Positions 26,543 to 33,194 of a DNA stretch of 64,000 nt are shown here, in pieces. The notes beneath the pieces were generated by a model that ran no database searches, had not been told where the DNA came from, and saw only the letters and a program-made list of their open reading frames with translations. Numbering within the stretch: the stretch's first letter is position 1; each line of letters begins with the position of its first letter. Both the position numbers and the translations under genes were made by a program. The DNA comes from Aggregicoccus sp. 17bor-14. Its GTDB lineage: Bacteria > Myxococcota > Myxococcia > Myxococcales > Myxococcaceae. Location of the stretch: assembly GCF_009659535.1 (NCBI RefSeq), contig NZ_VJZZ01000013.1:117633-181632 (forward strand), written 5' to 3'.

Positions 26543-27390
26543 GGAAGGGCCGCGGACACCGCCTTCGCGAGCGGCGTGGTGGGCCGGCCGATGAGCCGGC
26601 GCAGCGTGCCGCTGCGGTCGTCCAGCTCGCCGCGCGCGATGCCCTGGTCCGCGCTCGCGAGCATCTGCGCGACGGGCGCGGGCAGCCCCACGCTCTGCAG
26701 CACGCCAGCGTACTGCTCCGCGGGCATGTCGTTGTAGGCCACGGGCTTCTTCGCCTGGCGCGAGACCTCCTCCGCGAGCTCGCGCAGGGTGAAGGCCTGG
26801 TCCCCGGCGAGCTCGTACACCTGGCCCTCGTGGCCCGGCGTGGTGAGCACCGCCACGGCCGCCGCGGCGTAGTCCGCGCGGGTGGCGGCGGCGATGCGGC
26901 CCTCCTTCGCCGCACCCAGCAGCGCCCCGTGCTGCAGCGCGGGCGCGAGGTTCTCGGTGTAGTTCTCGAAGTACCAGCTGTTGCGCAGCAGCACGAAGGG
27001 GAGCCCCGAGGCGCGCAGCGCCTTCTCCGTCGCCAGGTGCTCGGCGGCGAGCGAGATGCCCGAGGTGTCGGCCTTCAGGATGCTCGTGTAGACGACGAGC
27101 TTCACCCCGGCCCGCTTCGCGGCGTCGATGGCGGCCTGGTGCTGCTGCACGCGCTTGCCCATCTCGTTCGACGAGATGAGCAGCAGCTTCTCGGCGCCGC
27201 GGAAGGCGGCCTCGAGCGTGCCGGGGCGGTCGTAGTCGGCCTCGCGCACCTGCACGCCCTGCGCGGCGAGCGCGCGTGCCTTCTCGGGGCTGCGCACGGC
27301 GGCGACGACCTGCGCGGCGGGGACCTTCTGCAGCAGCTGCTCGATGACGAGACGGCCGAGCTGGCCGGTGGCTCCGGTGACGACGATCAT
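26539..27390 (-). CDS. NmrA/QorB-like NAD(P)-dependent oxidoreductase
   Basis: A 283-residue atypical short-chain dehydrogenase with Rossmann start MIVVTGATGQLGRLVIEQLL (TGATGxLG nucleotide site). It resembles E. coli QorB (NAD(P)H:quinone oxidoreductase 2) by YTSILKADTSGISLAAEHLA and FVLLRNSWYFENYTENLAPA, which carries the family N-W-Y-x-E-N segment. The classical Tyr-x3-Lys of SDRs is not present, as in QorB. Probable role: two- or one-electron reduction of quinones or redox sensing. It is divergent from an HxlR-type regulator; in E. coli qorB (ytfG) is likewise paired with the HxlR-type ytfH/qorR, which supports the call. The start ATG has GGAAT... and only a weak ribosome site. Confidence 0.88.
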   Translation of the reverse strand: MIVVTGATGQLGRLVIEQLLQKVPAAQVVAAVRSPEKARALAAQGVQVREADYDRPGTLEAAFRGAEKLLLISSNEMGKRVQQHQAAIDAAKRAGVKLVVYTSILKADTSGISLAAEHLATEKALRASGLPFVLLRNSWYFENYTENLAPALQHGALLGAAKEGRIAAATRADYAAAAVAVLTTPGHEGQVYELAGDQAFTLRELAEEVSRQAKKPVAYNDMPAEQYAGVLQSVGLPAPVAQMLASADQGIARGELDDRSGTLRRLIGRPTTPLAKAVSAALP

Positions 27391-27459
27391 GGCGGTGGGA
27401 TTCCTGTGGACGGGGTGCTGCGTGGAAGCGACGCCACAGGGGTAACAAGGTCACTCACT

Positions 27460-27492
27460 TTTGGTAAGTACCTACCTTCTGGTAAGGTACTG
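27460..27492. promoter_or_regulatory. Probable HxlR operator in the divergent reductase/regulator gap
   Basis: The 104-bp gap between the two divergent genes contains GGTAAGTACCTACC at 27463-27476, a 14-bp palindrome with a single mismatched pair centred on GTAC, followed directly by a second, partial copy TGGTAAGGTACTGG at 27480-27493. The two copies are offset by 18 bases. The same GTA-rich half-sites are typical of HxlR-family (QorR-like) control regions. The second copy abuts the regulator's start codon (27495), so binding should block its own expression as well. Confidence 0.65.
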
Positions 27493-27494
27493 GC

Positions 27495-27926
27495 ATGGCG
27501 GACACCAACAGCAGGGGCGCCCTGAAGCGGGCACTGGCGAAGCGGGCGAGCGAGCGCGGGGACCTCTACGCCCCCGCCTGCCCGTCCCGCGGGGTGCTGG
27601 AGCACGTGACCAGCCGCTGGGGCGTGCTGGTGCTCGTGGCGCTGCTCGAGCGCACACACCGCTTCAGCGAGCTGCGGCGCCGGGTGGGCGGCGTGAGCGA
27701 GAAGATGCTCGCGCAGACGCTGCAGGCCCTGGAGGCGGACGGCTTCGTGCTGCGCGAGGTGCACCCGGTCATCCCGCCGCACGTGGACTACAGCCTCACG
27801 GCGCTGGGGCGCGAGGTGGCTGCGCACGTGGAGGCGCTCGCGGACTGGATCGAGGAGGCGATGCCGCGCGTGCTCGCCGCGCGCGCTGGCGCCCGTTGTC
27901 CGCGGAGCGGCCGGAAGCAGGGCTGA
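27495..27926 (+). CDS. HxlR-family winged-helix regulator
   Basis: A 143-residue MarR/DUF24-type winged helix protein. The core motif VTSRWGVLVLVALLERTHRF then SELRRRVGGVSEKMLAQTLQ (recognition helix) and LEADGFVLREVHPVIPPHVD, YSLTALGREV is the textbook HxlR pattern. One Cys lies in YAPACPSRGVLEHV near residue 30; in HxlR-type redox sensors (HypR, QorR, YodB) this conserved N-terminal Cys is the switch for quinones, diamide or hypochlorite. It is therefore likely to control the divergent reductase in response to electrophiles and to autoregulate through the GTAC-centred repeats in front of its ATG. Ends in a basic tail RCPRSGRKQG with a second Cys. Confidence 0.9.
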   Translation: MADTNSRGALKRALAKRASERGDLYAPACPSRGVLEHVTSRWGVLVLVALLERTHRFSELRRRVGGVSEKMLAQTLQALEADGFVLREVHPVIPPHVDYSLTALGREVAAHVEALADWIEEAMPRVLAARAGARCPRSGRKQG

Positions 27927-27960
27927 GGACGGACTGCACGAGCGAAGCTGCGTCAATGTC

Positions 27961-27993
27961 CCCTCTCCCCCTGGGAGAGGGCCGGGGTGAGGG
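27961..27993. repeat. 33-bp dispersed repeat with perfect hairpin (copy A)
   Basis: CCCTCTCCC-CCT-GGGAGAGGG (27961-27981) forms a perfect 9-bp stem with a 3-base loop, followed by CCGGGGTGAGGG. The reverse complement matches the 33-bp sequence at 42440-42472 with one difference and that at 53484-53516 more loosely. It lies between the convergent HxlR and pentapeptide genes, 15 bases before the latter's stop. It lacks a U-run but may terminate or protect transcripts. Confidence 0.75.
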
Positions 27994-28007
27994 ACTGCCG
28001 CGCCCGC

Positions 28008-28652
28008 TCAACGTCCGCGCTTGCCACCGCGCTTCGCCGGCTCGGGCGCGTAGCCCGCGACGGAGAGCCCCAGCGAGTGCGCGAGCAGCACTGCCGCCTC
28101 CACCGCGACGCGCGTGTCCTTCACCTTGTTGCGCGTGGGCTCGAGCAGGAGGCCACTCGCACTGCTGAAGTCGGTGTGCGCGAGGGTGCAGCCGCGCACG
28201 GTGGCCGCGCTGAGATCCGTGCCCGCGAAGTCGCTCTCGCTCAGGTCAGAGTCGAGGAAGTTCGCCTCCTGCGCGCTGCAGCGCAGGAAGGCGGTCTGGC
28301 GCAGGCTCATCCCCACGAAGGAGGCGTAGCGCAGGTTGCACTCCTGGAACGCGAGCTCCGGGTGCGGCGCGGCGGCGGACCAGTCCACGCCCATCAGCTT
28401 GCAGCCCTCGAAGCGCACTCCGCGCAGGCCCGTGCCCGAGAGCGACGCGCGCGTGAGGTCCGAGCTGCGCACGGTGCAGTCCTCGAGTCGGCTGTTCTTC
28501 CAACGGCTCTCCTGCAACCGGCAGCCCTCGAAGGTGCAGCGGTAGAAGTCCTTGCCGGACAGGTCCGCGCCCTCGAGGTCCAGGTCGCGGAAGGTCTCGT
28601 TCTCGAAGCTCTCCTCCGCGAGGAGGCGCTGGCGCAGGGCGTCGTCGGACAT
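28008..28652 (-). CDS. Qnr-like pentapeptide repeat protein
   Basis: A 214-residue right-handed quadrilateral beta-helix protein. From residue about 15 almost the whole chain follows A(D/N)LXX-type pentapeptide periodicity, centred on Leu/Phe (FRDLDLEGADLSGKDFYRCT, DLTRASLSGTGLRGVRFEGC, NFLDSDLSESDFAGTDLSAA). Its size and single continuous domain match the Qnr/MfpA group, which mimic DNA and protect gyrase, rather than the multi-domain pentapeptide proteins. A short break with GVDWSAAAPHPELAF sits mid-way, where Qnr proteins carry their loops. The end is a basic tail EPAKRGGKRGR. Gyrase protection is inference; many chromosomal pentapeptide proteins have unknown roles. The ATG at 28652 (MSDDALRQRLLAEES) is preferred over a further upstream start in non-coding sequence. 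Confidence 0.85.
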   Translation of the reverse strand: MSDDALRQRLLAEESFENETFRDLDLEGADLSGKDFYRCTFEGCRLQESRWKNSRLEDCTVRSSDLTRASLSGTGLRGVRFEGCKLMGVDWSAAAPHPELAFQECNLRYASFVGMSLRQTAFLRCSAQEANFLDSDLSESDFAGTDLSAATVRGCTLAHTDFSSASGLLLEPTRNKVKDTRVAVEAAVLLAHSLGLSVAGYAPEPAKRGGKRGR

Positions 28653-29440
28653 GGCGGGAGAGCACGCTATCTCGCTCGGCACCACGGTCGCGCCGTGTCG
28701 ACAGGGCACGGAGCTCGTCGCAAGACCTCCTGAGGGACAGGCGCCCTACCCCGCACGTCACAGGCTCTCGAGGGAAGCCGGGACGGGACCGGAGCCTGTC
28801 GGGCGGCCGAGCGCGGCCGGGCATCGGCCTGCGAGGCGCTCGGGGGTGACGCAGACCAGAGCCATTTGGGGAGGCCTGACCGGCGCAGGAGATGCCCCCT
28901 CCCGGGCGCGAAGTCGCGCGCGCCTGTTCTGAAATGTCGGGGGATTTCCTGAACAAATTACACGACTTGGCGCTCCGCCCAGCGCCGGCGCGCTGTGGAA
29001 TGAAGCTTCCGTCCAGGGCTCTCCCGGGAGCGCGAGGGGCGGAATGAAGCTTCCTCCCGGGGCTGGACGGAACATTTCGTCCAGTGCGGCGTCTCGGGGT
29101 GCAGCGCGTCGTCGCGTCCGTACCTCGCCTCGCCTGCTCGGCACTGCCTGGGCCGACTGGGAGGCGTGGCGTGCCGGCAGCGCGTGGCGCCGTGCAGGGC
29201 ACTGCAGCTCGCCTCTGTCCCTCCCGTCCCCTCTTCAGGCCTGGGCAGAGCGCGCGGACGGGGCGCCGCAGCGCCGCACCTGCTGCTGACGTCGTCCCCT
29301 CGCGAGCAGCGTCTCGCGCAGACCGCACCCGCCGACCCTCGAGGCATGCCTTCATTCCCGAGCGACGGTCGAAGAACCGGGCGGCTCGCTCAGTTGAGCT
29401 CGGCGGCTGTGCGCCTTCGAGCGCCGGTTAGGATCTCGTC
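28653..29440. other. 788-bp divergent non-coding stretch with repeats
   Basis: No convincing gene. Frames here are short, Arg/Pro-rich and lack ribosome sites. The stretch includes an A+T-rich pocket (about 28925-28972, with GAAATGTC and CTGAACAAATTACACGA) that contrasts with the surrounding DNA, and a small set of related repeats at 28997-29084 described separately. It separates the pentapeptide gene from the membrane-anchored small protein and may contain both promoters or the relic of a mobile or repetitive element. Confidence 0.6.
28997..29084. repeat. Clustered direct and inverted repeats
   Basis: GGAATGAAGCTTCC occurs twice, at 28997-29010 and 29041-29054, each with a self-complementary GAAGCTTC core. 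The first copy continues with GTCCAG; the reverse complement of that junction, CTGGACGGAA, reappears at 29063-29072 as the left arm of a 7-bp hairpin CTGGACG-N8-CGTCCAG (29063-29084). The whole block can fold into alternative stems. Confidence 0.7.
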
Positions 29441-29953
29441 ATGCCGAGCGACCCCGGAACGATGATCGTCCTGATGCTGGTGACCATCTTCGTCGGCAGT
29501 GCGGCCATCTGGGGCCTCATGGCCTGGCGCCACGCGAGGCTGCGCGCGGAGCTCGCCCAGCACCGCACGCTCTTCCTCGAGCGAGACGTGCGCGTCGCGG
29601 TCGGCACGCTCGCGTCGCTCGGCGCGGGGAAGAGGTGGATGGTGGCCGACGTGTGGATCACCGACCGCGCAGCCGTGCTCCTGATGCGCCAGCTCATCGG
29701 CATGCCCCAGCCTCCCGTCGCGCTCTTCCGCACGCAGAAGGAGGCATCGGCTCAGCGGCGCGCGCTCGTGCACTCGCGCATCGTGACCGGGCTCGTGGTC
29801 CACGGCGCCGAGCACGCGCTCACCCTCCAGTGCACGGGCGCGTTCACCTACCTCGAGCTCAAGCTGCGCCCCGTCGAGCTGGAGGCGCTGGTGGCCGCGC
29901 TCCAGAGCAACCTCAACCGCGGCCTGATGGTCCCCGCTGCCTCCACCCGCTGA
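29441..29953 (+). CDS. Membrane-anchored protein of unknown function (170 aa)
   Basis: I do not recognise the family. The N-terminus has one transmembrane helix (TMIVLMLVTIFVGSAAIWGL) followed by basic residues WRHARLR, so the remainder is cytoplasmic. The soluble part alternates strands and helices: DVRVAVGTLASLGAGKRWMV, ADVWITDRAAVLLMRQLIGM, QPPVALFRTQ, then FTYLELKLRPVELEALVAAL. The pattern suggests a single small alpha/beta or PH-like domain (a TYLELKLRP strand followed by a C-terminal helix) placed at the membrane. No enzymatic motif. TAGGAT lies about 10 bases before the ATG. It ends 9 bp from the convergent NDH-2 stop. Confidence 0.75.
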   Translation: MPSDPGTMIVLMLVTIFVGSAAIWGLMAWRHARLRAELAQHRTLFLERDVRVAVGTLASLGAGKRWMVADVWITDRAAVLLMRQLIGMPQPPVALFRTQKEASAQRRALVHSRIVTGLVVHGAEHALTLQCTGAFTYLELKLRPVELEALVAALQSNLNRGLMVPAASTR

Positions 29954-29962
29954 CGCGCGCGC

Positions 29963-31399
29963 TCAGCTCCAGGTCGGCCCCACGCGCGGGGAGTCCGTGC
30001 CGCGCGCACCCTCCACGCCGCGCTCGCCGGGCTGCTGGCCCACGGTGGCCGGTGCGCCCGCGGTGTCGATGCGCGGCGCCGCGGTGGGGCGCGCCGCGGG
30101 CAGCGCCGGACGCAGGCGCCAGTCGCGCTCGGTGATGAGGCGCGCGCCGCGCCGGGAGAAGAGGTAGTTCCACGTCCACTCGGTGAACACCGTCGCGCGG
30201 TTCTTGAACCCGATCAGATAGAAGATGTGGACGAAGAGCCACGCGACCCACGCGGGGTAGCCGGTGAGCTTGAGCTTGCCCGTCTCGGCGATCGCGCGGT
30301 GCTTGCCGATGGTGGCCATGGCGCCCTTGTCCTTGTAGCGGAAGGGCGCACGCGCGCGCCCCGAGATGGACGCGACCACGTTGCGCGCCGCCGCCTCGCC
30401 CATCTGGATGGCCGCCGGCGCCACGCCGGGTACCAGCTGCCCCTTGATCTCCACGTGCGCGAGGTCTCCCACCGCGAACGCGTCCGGGAAGCCCGGCAGG
30501 CTCAGGTCCGGCTCCACCTTCACGCGCCCCGCGCGATCCAGCTCCACGCCCAGCACGCGGGTGAGGCGCTCGGCCTCCACGCCCGCAGCCCAGATGACGG
30601 TGCGCGCGGCGATGCGCTCCTCGCCGAGGCTCACGCCCTCCGCGTCCACACCCGTCACGCGCGCGCCGAGCCGCACCTCCACGCCCAGCGCCTGCAGGTC
30701 CTTGCCCGCGTGCGTGCCCAGCTTCTCACTGAAGGAGGGCAGCAGCCGCGGCCCGGCCTCGAGCAGCACCACGCGCGCATCGCGCGGGTTGATGCGCCGG
30801 AAGTCCTTCACCAGCACCGTGCGGCTGATGTCCGCGATGGCGCCGGCCATCTCCACGCCCGTGGGCCCCGCGCCCACCACCACGAAGTTGAGCAGCGCGC
30901 GCTGGCGCTGGGGGTCCAGCTCGTTCTCCGCCTCCTCGAAGGCGCGCAGGATGCGGCGGCGGATCTCCGTGGCCTGCTCCAGCGTCTTGAGCCCGGGCGC
31001 GAACTCCTCCCACTGCGGCTTGCCGAAGTAGCTGTGCTGCGCGCCGCCCGCGAGCACCAGGTAGTCGTAGCGCAGGCGCACGTCGCCCTCACCGCCCACC
31101 CACTTCTCGCGCAGGTTCACCTCGGTCACCCGTCCCAGATGCACCGACACGTTCGTCGCCCCCGCGAACTGCGAGCGGATGGGCACCGCGATGTCCGACG
31201 GGTTCAGCCCCGCCGTGGCCACCTGGTAGAGCAGCGGCTGGAAGAGGTGGTGGTTGCGCTGGTCCACCACGGTCACGTGCAGCCCCGGGTGCTTGCACAG
31301 CTGCTTGGCAGCCGAGAGGCCTGCGAAGCCCGCGCCGACCACGATGACATGCTTCTGGCCGGGCTTCAGGGGCGGGGTGATGGGGTTCATGGGAGCCAT
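29963..31399 (-). CDS. ndh: Type II NADH dehydrogenase (NDH-2)
   Basis: A 478-residue single-polypeptide flavoprotein that oxidises NADH and reduces quinone at the inner membrane without pumping protons. FAD site: HVIVVGAGFAGLSAAKQLCK. NADH site: NFVVVGAGPTGVEMAGAIAD. FAD/quinone motif: DAFAVGDLAHV, and AAIQMGEAAARNVV. Membrane association comes from C-terminal amphipathic or hydrophobic segments (YPAWVAWLFVHIFYLIGFKN), as in other NDH-2. An unusual Pro/Ala-rich tail of about 55 residues (PAARPTAAPRIDTAGAPATV) extends beyond the family end. AAAGGA seven bases before the ATG is a good ribosome site. It lies 100 bp downstream of the fatty-acid hydroxylase gene in the same direction, so it could be a distal member of the efflux operon or have its own promoter. 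Confidence 0.95.
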   Translation of the reverse strand: MAPMNPITPPLKPGQKHVIVVGAGFAGLSAAKQLCKHPGLHVTVVDQRNHHLFQPLLYQVATAGLNPSDIAVPIRSQFAGATNVSVHLGRVTEVNLREKWVGGEGDVRLRYDYLVLAGGAQHSYFGKPQWEEFAPGLKTLEQATEIRRRILRAFEEAENELDPQRQRALLNFVVVGAGPTGVEMAGAIADISRTVLVKDFRRINPRDARVVLLEAGPRLLPSFSEKLGTHAGKDLQALGVEVRLGARVTGVDAEGVSLGEERIAARTVIWAAGVEAERLTRVLGVELDRAGRVKVEPDLSLPGFPDAFAVGDLAHVEIKGQLVPGVAPAAIQMGEAAARNVVASISGRARAPFRYKDKGAMATIGKHRAIAETGKLKLTGYPAWVAWLFVHIFYLIGFKNRATVFTEWTWNYLFSRRGARLITERDWRLRPALPAARPTAAPRIDTAGAPATVGQQPGERGVEGARGTDSPRVGPTWS

Positions 31400-31499
31400 G
31401 TCCTTTCGATGCGTCCGAGCGCCTGAAGATGCGTCGACGCAGCGCGCATGCGCAGCCCCTCGGTCCCCGGTCGGGCCCTCCAGCCCGCACGCCCTGGCT

Positions 31500-32135
31500 T
31501 CAGGCGAGCGGCGTCGCGTCGCGCTGGGGCCGCTGGCGCAGGGTGCCGAAGAGGACGTCCAGGTACATGTGGCTGATGCCGAAGTTCTTGTCCGGGGTGT
31601 TGAAGTGGTGCGCCATGTGGCGCGCCCGCAGCTCCTTGCCCCAGGCGCCCGGCAGCCCCCCGTGGTGGACGCGGTAGTGGATGAAGTCGTAGGCCATGTA
31701 GCCCGTGACGAGGCCGCAGAAGAAGGGCAGCGTCAGGTGGGGGGCGTGCAGGAGGTAGAGCCCTCCGCCAATGACGAGGGCCAGGGGCACGCTCGCCCCC
31801 AGCGGCATGACGAGGCGCTGGCCGTCATCCGGGTAGGTGTGGTGGTAGCCGTGGATGACGGCGTGCACCCGCCGGGTGAAGGGCCCATTGCCCTCCCAGT
31901 GGAAGAAGCCGCGGTGCAGCCCGTACTCCATCAGCTGCCAGGCCACGTACCCCACGGCGAACAGCAGGGCGCTGGAGGCCACGTGCAGGGGGCCGCGGAC
32001 GAAGCCCCAGGCCAGAAGCCCCAGCACCAGCGGCCCGTAGACGACGAATGGCGTGGCGGGGTGAATCTTGCTCCCCCACTCGAGCACCGGGTTGTCGAAC
32101 ATCCGCCCCGCGCTGTGGCGCACATAGGTCTTCAA
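31500..32135 (-). CDS. Fatty-acid hydroxylase superfamily membrane enzyme
   Basis: A 211-residue di-iron membrane oxygenase of the sterol desaturase/fatty-acid hydroxylase family, closest in layout to ceramide/fatty-acid 2-hydroxylases (Scs7-like) without the cytochrome b5 domain. The His clusters are complete: HRGFFH (H74-H79), HGYHH (H95, H98, H99), HYRVHH (H153, H157, H158) and HMAHH (H173, H176, H177). Four hydrophobic helices lie between them (PLVLGLLAWGFV, ALLFAVGYVAWQL, VPLALVIGGGLYLL, FFCGLVTGYMAYD). It would hydroxylate an acyl chain of a membrane or outer-membrane lipid using O2. The start is TTG at 32135, fixed by AAGGAG seven bases ahead; no ATG or GTG precedes it in frame. Only 25 bp separates it from the upstream OMP gene. 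Confidence 0.9.
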   Translation of the reverse strand: MKTYVRHSAGRMFDNPVLEWGSKIHPATPFVVYGPLVLGLLAWGFVRGPLHVASSALLFAVGYVAWQLMEYGLHRGFFHWEGNGPFTRRVHAVIHGYHHTYPDDGQRLVMPLGASVPLALVIGGGLYLLHAPHLTLPFFCGLVTGYMAYDFIHYRVHHGGLPGAWGKELRARHMAHHFNTPDKNFGISHMYLDVLFGTLRQRPQRDATPLA

Positions 32136-32160
32136 CTGCGTCTCCTTTTCGAAGCAAACG

Positions 32161-33186
32161 TCAGGGATGGTTGCTGGCGTGCTGGGTGACGGCCTCGCGC
32201 AGGCGCGCGCCGGGCCCCAGCTCGAACGAGAGCCCGAACTGCCAGAGGTGCACGGGCTCGAGGAAGAGGATGTTGTAGTAGTCGCGCCCGCCCACGTAGC
32301 GCGCGTAGAGCCCGAAGCCCGCGGCCCAGTGCGGGGCGGCGAGCGCCTCCACGCGCACCGTGGGGCCCTGCCCCTCCACGCCGCCGAAGGGGCGCGAGAG
32401 CGTGGCCTCCAGGTGGAGGCGGTGCCCGCTCCACAGCCGCTCGCCGAGCAGCGCGACGTCTGCGTGGCTGTCTCCGTACACGCCGCGGATCTGCTCGGTG
32501 ATGCCGCCCGGCCCGATGGAGAGATTGCGCTCGAAGCCGGCGTGGCCGCCCACCACCCAGCCCGTCATCGACGCGCCATCCAGGTCGAAGGCGAGCCGCC
32601 CGTGCAGCTCCCAGCGCACGAAGTTGGTGGAGAAGTCGCCGGCGGTCTCGTTGAGCGGCGGCTCGCCGTCCTCGGGCGTGCAGTCCGGGTCGGTGCCCGC
32701 CTGGCTCGCGAAGAAGCAGCCCGCCTGCCCATTGGAGTAGTGGCCGACGATGACGTGCGCCCCCAGCGCGAGGGCGCGCCGATGCCCACCCGGCGTGGGG
32801 TCCAGCAGCCGCAGGCGCAGGAACTGGAAGGTCACCTTGGGCATGAACGAGGGCGGGATGACCGGGCTCGACTTCTCGTTGAGCATCCGCAGCGTGATGT
32901 GCGGGGTGAGGATGGCCGTGAACACCCACTCGCCCGAGGGCTTGCGGATGTCGCCCGCGGAGAGCTGGGGGAAGAAGAGGTTGGGCGCCACCTGCGCCTC
33001 GAAGAGCAGCGGCGAGGGCGACTGCGGGTCGCCGTAGCGGCGGATGGGCGTGGGCGAGAAGAGGATGAGTGAGCGGTCGAGGAAGAGATTGACCGGCGCT
33101 TCAAACTCAACCTTCACCTCGGCGTGCGCGGCCGCTCCGGCGAGCAGCAGCAGCGCGAAGGCGAGGGCGTGCAGGGAGGGACGCAT
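32161..33186 (-). CDS. Outer-membrane protein with phospholipase A (OMPLA)-like motif
   Basis: A 341-residue exported beta-rich protein. Signal peptide: LHALAFALLLLAGAAAHAEV. No family could be named with certainty, but the barrel-like sequence includes ALALGAHVIVGHYSNGQAG: the His-x-Ser-Asn-Gly (H149, S151, N152) matches the catalytic HxSNG of outer-membrane phospholipase A (PldA H142, S144), and a downstream STNF places N188 where PldA has N156, after a loop some 25 residues longer with paired Cys (CFFASQAG...PDC). The repeated aromatic ends (YNILFLEPVHLWQFGLSF) fit membrane strands. If the reading is right it would cleave acyl chains from outer-leaflet phospholipid. It lies 8 bp from the Omp85 gene and 25 bp before the hydroxylase, supporting a lipid-related role. 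Confidence 0.6.
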   Translation of the reverse strand: MRPSLHALAFALLLLAGAAAHAEVKVEFEAPVNLFLDRSLILFSPTPIRRYGDPQSPSPLLFEAQVAPNLFFPQLSAGDIRKPSGEWVFTAILTPHITLRMLNEKSSPVIPPSFMPKVTFQFLRLRLLDPTPGGHRRALALGAHVIVGHYSNGQAGCFFASQAGTDPDCTPEDGEPPLNETAGDFSTNFVRWELHGRLAFDLDGASMTGWVVGGHAGFERNLSIGPGGITEQIRGVYGDSHADVALLGERLWSGHRLHLEATLSRPFGGVEGQGPTVRVEALAAPHWAAGFGLYARYVGGRDYYNILFLEPVHLWQFGLSFELGPGARLREAVTQHASNHP

Positions 33187-33194
33187 GCGGGACC

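Noticed and set aside
28758..29144. 128-codon frame in the 0.8 kb gap with repeated SFHSAP/SFIPP-like words
   Set aside because: The repeated words are translations of the DNA repeats at 28997-29054; composition is not protein-like and no ribosome site is present.
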